A DNA stretch of 64,000 nucleotides from VXRD01 sp965232265 (GCA_965232265.1 CBDDPH010000002.1:2294001-2358000); one strand, 5' to 3'; shown: positions 53,588-61,576, numbered from the stretch's first letter. The notes: a model not told the origin generated them from the sequence alone. A program made the numbers and translations.

Positions 53588-55957
53588 TCACTCGTGTCGA
53601 AGGGCATTTACAGGATGATCGGTTGCCGCGCGATAGGTCTGGATACTGACTGTAACCGCCACCACAATGAGGGTTAGCCCACTGCCCACTGCCATAGGCA
53701 GAATCAAATCAATTCGATATGCAAAGACCTGAAGCCACGCGCTTAATGTGTAATATGCGATAGGCCATGCGATCACATTTGTCAGAATGACCAGCTTGAT
53801 AAAATCTTTGGAGAGTAACACCATTAATTGGTTGACCGAAGCCCCCAGGACCTTGCGAATACAGATTTCACGATTGCGTTGTGCCATAGAAAGTGTGGTT
53901 AAACCAAAAGTACCAAGGGATGCCAGGCAGAGCGCGAATATGGCAGAGAAGCGGATGGTACTGAACCAGCGTTGGTCTTTTCTGTATTGTTTGTCGATAT
54001 CATCTTTGAGAAATGTAAATTTAAAGTTGATTGAAGGAGCGATGTACTGCCACTCCTTTCTGAGAAAGTCCATGGTTTCGAGGATATCGTCGGGAGAAAG
54101 TCTGACGAGTAAATAGCTACAAATGTCGGGATTTAAAATGAGAGCAGCCGGTGCGACGGTGTGATGTAAAGACCGAAAGTGAAAGTCTTTGACCACGCCG
54201 ACAACTGTCGCAGGACCGTTGCCATCTATGTCTGAAATTATCTGTTCTGCGCCATTTTCCCAGCCAAGCTGCTTGACGAATGCCTCATTGACAATGATCG
54301 CGTTGTCTTTATCTATTGACCTTGAGAAATCTCTGCCTTTAAGCAGCCTGAGATTCATCGTCTTGATGAAATCATAACCTACATAGATTGTTTCTATGCC
54401 ATCAAGCTTCTTTCCTTTACTCTTAACCCATCCCCTAATTTTAGTCCTATTGCTCAAAACATGGCCAACCCTGGTAGTACTAATAATCTGTGGGTAGGAG
54501 GCGATTTTATCTTTGTAAACATCAATTGCATTAGGAGAAATATCCTCCAGCTCATAACCTGAAATCAATACAACATTTTCTGTATAGAACCCCAGGTCCT
54601 TATTTTTTACAAATTCAATTTGCCCTGTCATCGTGATTGCGCCAATAAGTAGCACGGTTGAAAGTGCAAACTGAAGAATGAGCAGTATCCGAAGCAAAAA
54701 GGTGGGTTTTAAGGTTGCCAATCTCGCGCTCAAAATTTCAACCGTCTGAAAACGCGATAATACCAATGCAGGATAAAAACCCGATACTGTCCCTATTGTT
54801 AATGTAAGAGCGAGTACATACAGAATGGTGGTCAGATCAATGTATTTTAAGGTAAGTTCTTTATCCATCAGTGCATTAAATGAGGGCAACATCAATTCGG
54901 CCAGTGCAATGCCCAATCCCAAAGCGAGAAAGGATAGAATAATGGACTCACCGAGATATTGACCAATCAATTGCTGCCGATGCGCGCCAAATAACTTGCG
55001 AAGGCCCACTTCTTTGCGCCGTGTTGAGGAAATGCCAATGGTCAGGGCTGAAAAATTCGTCCCTGCCACGAGAATAATGATCAATGCAATTCCCAGGAGA
55101 ACATAAGAATAGGTCGGATTGCTGACTGGCTCAGGTCCTCTGACACTTTGATCGAAGTGTATATCTTTGAGCGGTTGGAGGAAGAACTGGAATGCCCTGG
55201 GATGCCCGGCCTGGTCTGCCAAGGTCTTGCCAATATCTGGAAGACGGTCTTGTACTTGCTGAAGCGCCATTGCTTTGGGGAGCATGACAAAAGTGCTGGT
55301 ACCGCCGGTAAAACCCCAGATGTTGAGATGTGTGTCCGTGGCGGCTTCAAACGGAAGAAGGCCATCGAATTGCAGACTGGAATTTTCGGGAATATCTTTC
55401 AGAATACCGGAAACAATATAGTCCTTGTCCTTTGGCGCAGGACTCCCACCTATAGACATCCACTGTGTTGGACGTAAGGTAATCGTCTGTCCCACAGGGT
55501 CGGTGTTTGGAAATAACTTTTGAGCCGTTTTTCCTGTTATGAGAATTGATTGTACGTCATGTAGCGCGACATTGCCACGGGCAAGTGGAAATGAAAATAT
55601 TTCTAAAAATTCGGGATCAACATATCGCAATTCAATCGAGAGAGTGTTTTCTCCTTTAACCACCCTCCCCCGTGTGTGATAGAATCGGGTTACTGTCACG
55701 CCACTAAATTCATTGGCAAAAGCAGGTCCCAGCGGACCTGGCGTGTTGGCATTGACGCGGTTTATAGATTTCAGGCAAATTCTGTAGATGCGATCCGCCT
55801 GTTCGTGAAACTGGTCATAGGTCCATTCATTATGTACGAATAATAGCGCGAGCATGCCATAAGCCAGCGCGATAGATATTCCGATGACATTGATCAAGAC
55901 AGTGAGTTTATTTTTTGCCAAACTCCTGATCGCCAGTATCATATAATTGTGTATCAT
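53588..55957 (-). CDS. MacB/FtsX-type ABC transporter permease
   Basis: About 789 residues from the ATG at 55957, which gives the usual N terminus IHNYMILAIRSLAKNKLTVL. Two halves: each with a MacB-like periplasmic domain and an FtsX core (RRKEVGLRKLFGAHRQQLIG; REICIRKVLGASVNQLMVLL). About eight membrane helices. The matching ATPase gene is not adjacent. Such permeases move peptides, lipoproteins or antimicrobial compounds out of the periplasm. Start of the cluster downstream of the IS. Confidence 0.85.
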   Translation of the reverse strand: MIHNYMILAIRSLAKNKLTVLINVIGISIALAYGMLALLFVHNEWTYDQFHEQADRIYRICLKSINRVNANTPGPLGPAFANEFSGVTVTRFYHTRGRVVKGENTLSIELRYVDPEFLEIFSFPLARGNVALHDVQSILITGKTAQKLFPNTDPVGQTITLRPTQWMSIGGSPAPKDKDYIVSGILKDIPENSSLQFDGLLPFEAATDTHLNIWGFTGGTSTFVMLPKAMALQQVQDRLPDIGKTLADQAGHPRAFQFFLQPLKDIHFDQSVRGPEPVSNPTYSYVLLGIALIIILVAGTNFSALTIGISSTRRKEVGLRKLFGAHRQQLIGQYLGESIILSFLALGLGIALAELMLPSFNALMDKELTLKYIDLTTILYVLALTLTIGTVSGFYPALVLSRFQTVEILSARLATLKPTFLLRILLILQFALSTVLLIGAITMTGQIEFVKNKDLGFYTENVVLISGYELEDISPNAIDVYKDKIASYPQIISTTRVGHVLSNRTKIRGWVKSKGKKLDGIETIYVGYDFIKTMNLRLLKGRDFSRSIDKDNAIIVNEAFVKQLGWENGAEQIISDIDGNGPATVVGVVKDFHFRSLHHTVAPAALILNPDICSYLLVRLSPDDILETMDFLRKEWQYIAPSINFKFTFLKDDIDKQYRKDQRWFSTIRFSAIFALCLASLGTFGLTTLSMAQRNREICIRKVLGASVNQLMVLLSKDFIKLVILTNVIAWPIAYYTLSAWLQVFAYRIDLILPMAVGSGLTLIVVAVTVSIQTYRAATDHPVNALRHE

Positions 55958-56080
55958 AACGCAGTCTTGCGGCATAAAATTGGAATAGATTCTCATTTTC
56001 TGACAAAAGCAGAGAACCCTTTACATGTCATCCGAAAAAAATGCTATTCATTAGAGATAAACAACATTCTTCCCGGATTT

Positions 56081-56140
56081 TTAACTACATTCGCCATAAC
56101 ATTCGCAAATATTGCCTGATTCAGGGTCAAGTCCCAAAAG
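56081..56140 (-). pseudogene. Detached C terminus of the Cys-rich peptide gene (beyond the IS)
   Basis: Immediately past the IS256 end, the minus strand reads LLGLDPESGNICECYGECS and stop: 19 residues with three Cys. It has the same style as the Cys-rich 57428-57670 product, whose own stop codon comes from the IS end. I infer that the two pieces were once one gene. Exact junction and reading-frame continuity cannot be proved because no target duplication is obvious. Confidence 0.6.
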
Positions 56141-57435
56141 TTCTGTAAAATTTTAGCTCCGTGCAATAGGGGTCAGAGGGTTTATTTGAAATCCGTCATG
56201 TCCAGATAGCGTCTGCCGGTGATCCACTCATCAGACCATTCCATACACAACGCACCGATGAGACGTTCACAAGCCTGCTGGTTGGGGAAGATCTGCACCA
56301 CATCAGCCCGTCTTTTGATCTCCCGATTGAGTCTCTCCAACAGGTTGGTCGTACGGATGCGTCTTTGGTGCTGTTGCGGAAAGTGGAAGCAGGCCAGACA
56401 ATGGATAATATCCCGGTCTATCTTCTCCACCACATTGGGCAGTATCTCTTCATAGGTGTCCATCATAAAAGATAGGCGCTGCTGTGCACAGGCAAGATCG
56501 GGTGCATTGAAAACGTCTTTGAGTGCCTGTGCGACTTCGCGTTGATACTTGGGCGGTGTGATGCCTTTGATATTTCGGTGAAAGTGGGTTTGGCAATGCT
56601 GCCAAGCGGCCCCCTGAAAGTGTCGTTTGATGGCATTTTGTAAGCCTTCGTGGTGGTCAGAGATAACCAGTTTCACACCCTTTAACCCACGCTTTTTAAG
56701 GTCTTTAAACAGATCGGCATACGTGGCTTCTGTCTCAGTGTGTGCCACGTCTATGGCCAAAATATCTCGGTGCCCACTCTCTGCGATGCCAGAAACGATT
56801 AAGACGGCCTCAGAAGCGACCTGCCCCAGAGATCGGATGTGGAGATAGGTCGCATCAATGATCAGATAAGGATATGCCTGTTCAAGGGGACGCTGCCGCC
56901 ATGCGTTGATGTCTGCATCCAGGTCTTGACAAAGCTGTGAGATGTGAGACTTTGAAAAGGAGGTGCCACATAAGGCTTCTGTGATCTTGGTGACTTTGCG
57001 TGTAGAGACGCCTTGCAAATACGCCTCTTGAAGCGCAAGAATCAGTGCTTTTTCACTGCGTTGAAAGCGCGAGAATAACTCACTGCTAAATCGCCCTTCT
57101 CGATCCTGGGGCACGCTGAGTTCAATACGGCCTACGCGCGTCTTGAGAACACGCGGTTTATAGCCGTTACGGTAGCCCGTACGGTCGCTGGTTCTTTGAT
57201 AGGGTTCTGCTTGTAAAAACGAAGTGATCTCCGCTTCGAGGAACTGCTGGAGGAAGCGGGTGATGGCCTGATTGAGAAAATCAGGGTCATTCAAAAGTGC
57301 AAATTGCTCTCTTTGGGTAATTTTAATATCTTTGGGGTAAGTCATCGTAGCCTCCAAGGTTAGGGTTTATACTTCGTTCACCCCTATTTTAAGATTTTTC
57401 TCGGAGCTACGGTGACTTTTTTACATTTTACAGAA
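56141..57435 (-). mobile_element. IS256-family insertion sequence
   Basis: About 1.3 kb with a single transposase gene. Terminal inverted repeats begin TTCTGTAAAAT on both ends: left at 56141 and right (reverse complement) ending 57435. Internal blocks GCTCC and AATAGGGGT recur near both ends at different spacing. No 8-9 base target duplication was found, so it may be old or the flanks rearranged. It lies inside a small Cys-rich peptide gene. Confidence 0.85.
56182..57357 (-). CDS. IS256-family (mutator-type) transposase
   Basis: 391 residues, full length. DDE residues: Asp in YLIIDATYLHIRSLG, Asp in LKGVKLVISDHHEGL, Glu in RRIRTTNLLERLNREIKRR. The C-terminal LLERLNREIKRR is the family signature. 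The frame is intact, so the enzyme may be active. Confidence 0.95.
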   Translation of the reverse strand: MEATMTYPKDIKITQREQFALLNDPDFLNQAITRFLQQFLEAEITSFLQAEPYQRTSDRTGYRNGYKPRVLKTRVGRIELSVPQDREGRFSSELFSRFQRSEKALILALQEAYLQGVSTRKVTKITEALCGTSFSKSHISQLCQDLDADINAWRQRPLEQAYPYLIIDATYLHIRSLGQVASEAVLIVSGIAESGHRDILAIDVAHTETEATYADLFKDLKKRGLKGVKLVISDHHEGLQNAIKRHFQGAAWQHCQTHFHRNIKGITPPKYQREVAQALKDVFNAPDLACAQQRLSFMMDTYEEILPNVVEKIDRDIIHCLACFHFPQQHQRRIRTTNLLERLNREIKRRADVVQIFPNQQACERLIGALCMEWSDEWITGRRYLDMTDFK

Positions 57436-57670
57436 ATATAAGGACGCTATCTGATTCAGAACAACTCAACTCACAAGAATCATAGCCTTCGCAGTCCAAC
57501 ACAATTTGTATATTCCAACAGTAGTCGTCACACACTGGCTCTGCCAGTACTGAAGAAACAGCTCCAAACAGCGTTGCAGTTCCAATGAGAATACCCGAAA
57601 TCCAACTTCCAGACAACGCGGTCCAAGGTGCAACGAAACCGCTTTCATTGAAAAAAAAGGACTTCACCAT
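57428..57670 (-). CDS. Small Cys-rich exported peptide, cut by IS256 at its C terminus
   Basis: 80 residues. N-terminal region with a hydrophobic stretch (GILIGTATLFGAVSSVLA) that looks like a signal or leader, then a mature part with five Cys: CDDYC, DCEGYDSCELSC. The last residues and the TAA come from the IS end. With the detached tail at 56081 the Cys count is eight. No exact family is recognised; the layout is like NVEALA-type peptides of Bacteroidota, from memory. A weak AGAAGAAG precedes the ATG. Confidence 0.55.
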   Translation of the reverse strand: MVKSFFFNESGFVAPWTALSGSWISGILIGTATLFGAVSSVLAEPVCDDYCWNIQIVLDCEGYDSCELSCSESDSVLIFL

Positions 57671-57734
57671 GAAAATACTTCTTCTACATTGTGATTTTTT
57701 AGACTTATAAACTTCCCGTACCCCACAACCCCTT

Positions 57735-57757
57735 GTGATGTAATGAATTTACATCAC
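57735..57757. promoter_or_regulatory. Inverted repeat GTGATGTAA-N5-TTACATCAC, candidate operator
   Basis: Perfect 9-bp dyad at 57735-57743 and 57749-57757, midway in the divergent region between the Cys-rich peptide gene (minus) and the helix-turn-helix/pentapeptide gene (plus). A protein-binding site is likely; the helix-turn-helix protein is the natural candidate to bind it. No T-run follows. Confidence 0.65.
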
Positions 57758-57918
57758 GAAATCAACTCAATTCAAAAAGTGTCCGAACCATTGTTTAACA
57801 AAAATTGCGTGTAGCGAAAAAAAATGTGGCGAAATTTTCGCTTCGGAATGTAACTTAAGCGTGCGAATATGCAAGTTATTGTTGTTCCATTTTGTTCCAT
57901 TTTAAGGAGGGCGAAGAA

Positions 57919-59082
57919 GTGCAGAAGGAAAGTGTAAGCCAGAGAATATCGCGTGAACTGCGTAGGCTATTCGAGCAGGATGATTGGCTTACGCTGGAGT
58001 ATGTCGCAAGTTGTTCAGGTGTCCCAAAATCAACGGTGCATCGCGCAAAAGAGGGAAATGCTCGACTTCAGCGGCACACGGCATTGAAATTGGTCGAATT
58101 TATTGAAAATGAGACAAAGGGTAAGATATCGATAGATTATCTTCTGAATGCAAATGGTCTTGCCGCTGAGGTCTTGAAAAAGGGAAAAAATTGCGAGCAC
58201 ACGGATCAGGATTATTCTGGTCTCAATCTGTCCTTTTCAGATCACTCCCAATCGGTTTTCACACGTTGTAATTTTAGCAGGGCGAATCTCACCAAAGCGA
58301 TTTTTCGAGAGGCTACCTTTGTCAACTGTACCTTCGATCAGGCTCAAATGCTGGGTGGAGACCTGTCTAGGACAACTGTTGAAGATTGCACGTTCTTTCG
58401 CGCTGATGGCAGTATGTCCAACTGGACAGATGCGTATCTTACGGAATCGAATTTTAGGGATTTTATTCATACAGGGATCAACTTTACGCGGCTCAGGACG
58501 GGTACGCACGTTCGCTGGCTCTCAGATTCGTATAAGGGTGGATTTATCGGGAAGGGCGCAGATTTCTCGGGATTTTGTTGGTTCCCGCATACCCATGCGT
58601 TTGCATCTGAATTGTTTCTTCAAAATGCAGCAAACAGGCTGGCTTGGAAGGTGATGGCTGGCGGCGTGGATATCAATGCCCGGGGTGATGGCATGTGCTG
58701 GCTTGGCTTTATCTGGTACACGAACACGTACTTTTCGTATTCTGAACGAGAAGAAATATGGGGTGTATTACTTCAAAATCCCGCGTGGGGATTCAACTGG
58801 CATTTGAAGCTGGAACGGGATATCAAATATCCTTTTTTGGTTGACATTTACGGAGAAAATTATTCCGATTGGCCTGATTTGTCCACATTATACGCCCAGC
58901 TTGAGAATCGCGAATTTCAACTTGATGGCGTGCAGTACAAGTTCACGCGGCTTGCACATGCAGTCCCTCTGGGTGTTTGTCCGCCTGAAGAAGAAAAACA
59001 ACTCTTTCTCAAACCCAGAACTTTAAAATGCCGCTTAGAGGAAATTTTATTTGAGGAATTTCAGGCTGGGAAGATCAACTAA
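57919..59082 (+). CDS. Helix-turn-helix protein with pentapeptide repeats and a Trp-rich C-terminal domain
   Basis: 387 residues from the GTG at 57919, preceded by AAGGAGG; a TTG upstream is not favoured. Residues about 1-85: helix-turn-helix (LTLEYVASCSGVPKSTVHRA). About 100-180: pentapeptide-like repeats (SDHSQSVFTRCNFSRANLTK, AIFREATFVNCTFDQAQMLG) stack into a quadrilateral helix in other families. About 190-387: unusual Trp- and Tyr-rich domain (WLGFIWYTNTYFSYSEREEI) that I do not recognise. No membrane span. Likely a regulator of its divergent neighbour. Confidence 0.75.
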   Translation: MQKESVSQRISRELRRLFEQDDWLTLEYVASCSGVPKSTVHRAKEGNARLQRHTALKLVEFIENETKGKISIDYLLNANGLAAEVLKKGKNCEHTDQDYSGLNLSFSDHSQSVFTRCNFSRANLTKAIFREATFVNCTFDQAQMLGGDLSRTTVEDCTFFRADGSMSNWTDAYLTESNFRDFIHTGINFTRLRTGTHVRWLSDSYKGGFIGKGADFSGFCWFPHTHAFASELFLQNAANRLAWKVMAGGVDINARGDGMCWLGFIWYTNTYFSYSEREEIWGVLLQNPAWGFNWHLKLERDIKYPFLVDIYGENYSDWPDLSTLYAQLENREFQLDGVQYKFTRLAHAVPLGVCPPEEEKQLFLKPRTLKCRLEEILFEEFQAGKIN

Positions 59083-59094
59083 AAAAAGCATCCA

Positions 59095-59170
59095 TAGATA
59101 AACGCAGGCATGTCCCCCGTATTAAAGCACTACGGGGCAGGCTCTGTGAAAACAGGGATGAACGCAGATG
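59095..59170 (+). repeat. Composite CGCAGAT repeat, copy 7, with nested inserts
   Basis: CATAGATAAACGCAGGCATG, then a CCCCCGTATT...TACGGGG hairpin (as at 14955), then TGTGAAAACAGGGATGAACG, then CAGATGAAGA. Shows three nested levels of the repeat families. Within a 305-base stretch (59083-59387) without intact genes. Confidence 0.7.
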
Positions 59171-59196
59171 AAGAGTCAAAATAGATAGTAAATAAA

Positions 59197-59227
59197 AAAG
59201 GGTTACGTCGAGGTGACGTAACCCTTT
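59197..59227. terminator. AAAGGGTTACGTC hairpin terminator, type 1
   Basis: Perfect 13-bp stem (AAAGGGTTACGTC / GACGTAACCCTTT) with GAGGT loop. A-run before and T-rich tail after on both strands, so bidirectional. Nearly the same as at 51628. Confidence 0.88.
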
Positions 59228-59248
59228 CTATATTTTTATCGTAAATTT

Positions 59249-59284
59249 TTAGTGGTCGTGATGATGGTCGTGAATGGCATCCAT
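59249..59284 (-). pseudogene. Nitrile hydratase scar: beta-subunit start fused to accessory-protein tail
   Basis: Eleven codons: MDAIHDHHHDH. Its 5' part and upstream context (AAGAGCAATCATGGATGCCA) match the beta gene start (AGGAGCAAACATGGATGGCA), and its 3' part (GCCATTCACGACCATCATCA) matches the accessory gene's end at 59758. The two share GCCATTCACGAC-type homology, so one recombination would leave exactly this. Confidence 0.7.
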
Positions 59285-59298
59285 GATTGCTCTTGTGT

Positions 59299-59387
59299 TT
59301 AGCTATCGTGGATGTTTGGGCTTTCGATCTTATACTGTGCTAAAAATTCAGCAGGTGATAGAAACGGTGCATAAATCAGCTTACCTA
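59299..59387 (-). pseudogene. Possible toxin remnant after the antitoxin
   Basis: Frame KLIYAPFLSPAEFLAQYKIE then SPNIHDS and stop, directly behind the antitoxin stop. It resembles the end of a PIN-type toxin (...PAEFLA) but has no start and is only about 28 residues. Low confidence. Confidence 0.3.
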
Positions 59388-59681
59388 TTATTGCTTTTTA
59401 GCGTCGGCTTTTACTTTTTGTACTGCTTTTTCGATCTGACGCTCTATAAAATCAGGTTCATAATTTTTAAGGTCTTCAGCTACTGTATCGAGAATCGCAA
59501 AATTTTTCTCCTTCTGCTTCAGATAAGCTCGATAGGATTCATAACGTTCAATGGGCATCATAACCGCCACAGGCCGATTCTGATTATCTTGAATTACGCA
59601 TTCTTCATTTTGGTTCCGACACGTTTCGACCATCCGGCGTAACGCTTCATCACTGTTCTGCAACTGTATCATCTGCGCCAT
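59388..59681 (-). CDS. Phd/YefM-like orphan antitoxin
   Basis: 97 residues. MAQMIQLQNSDEALRRMVET, then VIQDNQNRPVAVMMPIERYE follows the Phd-fold pattern, ending in a charged helix. No intact toxin follows. Between the nitrile hydratase operon and its scar, hence probably inserted there. Confidence 0.75.
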   Translation of the reverse strand: MAQMIQLQNSDEALRRMVETCRNQNEECVIQDNQNRPVAVMMPIERYESYRAYLKQKEKNFAILDTVAEDLKNYEPDFIERQIEKAVQKVKADAKKQ

Positions 59682-59757
59682 ATCCTACCTCTTTGTTGTG
59701 GTGTGTACCCTGGGGAAAAAATATACCACAATCACTATGGCTGGTCAATTCAGGGCT

Positions 59758-60105
59758 TCATTGTAATTTGTGGTCGTGATGGTGGTCGTGAATGGCGTAT
59801 TCCGCTGTTCTGGCGTCCAGTTGTTCCCGGCTGATCAAGCCCCTATCAATGAGCAGTTCTTCGAGAGATGCGACCCATCGGGCATAGTAGCTCGATGGGG
59901 TGTTGTTTTGTTCTGCTGTCGCGATTTCCGAAGCCAGTTGGGAACTGAATGCCCGCCATTCGTAGAGGTCTTTTTCGTTGAGTGCAACGGCAAGGCCAAA
60001 AGCGCGTGCTTCCCATGGTGCCTGAAAAACGAGTTCTCCATTTTCTCTGGGCAGGGCGATTCTCGTTTCCATGGTATTGATTTTTTTGTCGGCTTTTTGG
60101 GTCAT
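59758..60105 (-). CDS. Nitrile hydratase accessory (activator) protein
   Basis: 115 residues. Resembles the N-terminal part of the beta subunit (GELVFQAPWEARAFGLAVAL, LISREQLDARTAEYAIHDHH) as P14K/NhlE-type activators do; they help insert cobalt into the alpha subunit. The C-terminal His run (IHDHHHDHKLQ) could bind metal. It is third in the operon, seven bases after alpha. Confidence 0.85.
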   Translation of the reverse strand: MTQKADKKINTMETRIALPRENGELVFQAPWEARAFGLAVALNEKDLYEWRAFSSQLASEIATAEQNNTPSSYYARWVASLEELLIDRGLISREQLDARTAEYAIHDHHHDHKLQ

Positions 60106-60112
60106 TCCGGCT

Positions 60113-60712
60113 TCACTTTGCGGGCGATTCGATTTTGGCGACGCCGATCATTGAGTCGCGCGTGACAAGTGAGATGAGTTGTTCTTCGGTGTAGTTTTCC
60201 GTGCCGTCAGGGCGTTCGGGCAGGACCATGTAGCGGAGGTCTGAGTTGCTGTCCCAGACGCGGATTTCTACGGTGTCGGGCAGGTTGAGGTCAAATTCCC
60301 GCAAGACGGCTCTTGGTTCTCGCACGGCTCGCGAGCGGTACGCGTAGGATTTATACCAGTTCGGGGGCAAGCCGAGTACGGACCAGGGATAACAGGAGCA
60401 AAGGGTGCAGACGACGAGGTGGTGGGCGGCCGGGGTGTTTTCCAGCACGACGATTTTGGCTCCCTGCGCGCTGTCAAAACCCAGTTCGGCAATGGCCGCT
60501 CTGCCATCTTCAAGCAGCCGTCGCTTGTAGTCCGGATCGGTCCAGGCGCGGGCAACTACTCTGGCGCCGTTGAGCGGACCTACGTCTTTTTCGTATTTTT
60601 CCACGACTTCGTCTATAATTGCTGTTGTAATCAATCCCTTTTCGATCAGGAGCGATTCGAGTGCTCTGGTGCGTAGGGCTGCGTCGGTCTCGGTTTGGGT
60701 CGCTGTGTTCAT
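60113..60712 (-). CDS. nthA: Nitrile hydratase alpha subunit, cobalt type
   Basis: 199 residues from the ATG at 60712 (AAAGGA upstream). Metal site VCTLCSCYPW at residues 101-110: Cys102, Cys105, Ser106 and Cys107; Thr103 marks the cobalt type (Ser in the iron type). The Cys residues are oxidised to sulfinic/sulfenic forms in the family. WYKSYAYRSRAVREPRAVLR follows. It hydrates nitriles to amides in the cytoplasm. An earlier in-frame start is not supported. No amidase is visible in the window. Confidence 0.95.
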   Translation of the reverse strand: MNTATQTETDAALRTRALESLLIEKGLITTAIIDEVVEKYEKDVGPLNGARVVARAWTDPDYKRRLLEDGRAAIAELGFDSAQGAKIVVLENTPAAHHLVVCTLCSCYPWSVLGLPPNWYKSYAYRSRAVREPRAVLREFDLNLPDTVEIRVWDSNSDLRYMVLPERPDGTENYTEEQLISLVTRDSMIGVAKIESPAK

Positions 60713-60740
60713 AAAAAAATCCTTTTGTGAGTGGGGATGG

Positions 60741-61412
60741 TTAGACGGGTTCCAGATAGCTTTCCCACATGTCCAGATAGACGGCACTTTTTGTTTCGGC
60801 GGCACTCCCCCATAGTTCCGAGGCTTCAAAGCGCACGGCGTATAAGGGTTGCTGGCGATTTGTACACCCTTTGGGCAGTTCGGCGTCCTGGAGGTTGTCA
60901 ATGCCGTAGTAATTGGTGATTGTGCCGTATTTGCCCCGTACGTATCGAGGGAGCCGGGTGTGGCCCTCGGGATGGATATTGCGTGCTTTTACGCGGTCGC
61001 CATTGAAAAATTGCGGCTGGATGTCCATTTTTTGTTGGGGTGGATTAGCGGGACGCGGTCGTTTGAGTTCTGCTCTGGCGGCATCGGGATCGGGATGTGC
61101 AGGCGTTTCGGCATTGGGATTGTTCTTGAAGAGTGCCATCCGCGTTTCCATCTCTTCCGGGGTTAGTACGCCGGCGTCAATCAGTCCTTTGATACGGGAG
61201 TATAGCCATTTTTCGTAATAGCTGGACGAGAGATAGTGCGCCGGGTCCATGTTTTCGATATTGTTGCGGGAGCCTCCGGGGATCGGCACAGGTGTGGCTA
61301 CGGATATGGCGAGTACCCGGCTTTCCCAGGGGTGGTGAAATAAGGGTTCGTTTTCTTCGCGCTCTATGGGACCAAATCCATGCATCCCACCCATGTCGTG
61401 AATGCCATCCAT
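60741..61412 (-). CDS. nthB: Nitrile hydratase beta subunit
   Basis: 223 residues. N terminus MDGIHDMGGMHGFGPIEREE is the family start; C-terminal SH3-like domain (FFNGDRVKARNIHPEGHTRL, RYVRGKYGTITNYYG). Gene order beta-alpha-accessory is that of cobalt-type operons. GGAGCAAAC before the ATG. Confidence 0.95.
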   Translation of the reverse strand: MDGIHDMGGMHGFGPIEREENEPLFHHPWESRVLAISVATPVPIPGGSRNNIENMDPAHYLSSSYYEKWLYSRIKGLIDAGVLTPEEMETRMALFKNNPNAETPAHPDPDAARAELKRPRPANPPQQKMDIQPQFFNGDRVKARNIHPEGHTRLPRYVRGKYGTITNYYGIDNLQDAELPKGCTNRQQPLYAVRFEASELWGSAAETKSAVYLDMWESYLEPV

Positions 61413-61468
61413 GTTTGCTCCTGTTGTTAGCGGTCGTGTATATTCACTGGGTTTCCGAGAGGGGGCAT

Positions 61469-61497
61469 AGTTTAATTTGTACTTAAGACTTTGTCAA
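61469..61497 (-). promoter_or_regulatory. Sigma70-type promoter of the nitrile hydratase operon
   Basis: On the minus strand TTGACA at 61497-61492 and TAAACT at 61474-61469, spacer 17. About 57 bases upstream of the beta start. Confidence 0.75.
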
Positions 61498-61576
61498 CTG
61501 TGCAATCAAGGATCAAAGCACGAGCAGAACGCCAGCTACGCAGAGCGCAACCCCTTCGCGCTCCGTTGTGTATAAA

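Noticed and set aside
56141..57435. 8-9 base target-site duplication around the IS256 element
   Set aside because: Flanking bases CCCAAAAG and ATATAAGG do not match; I could not support one.
59404..59642. Plus-strand frame with hydrophobic segments at 59274-59642
   Set aside because: Antisense to the Phd-like antitoxin, no ribosome-binding site; composition explained by the AT-rich remnant.
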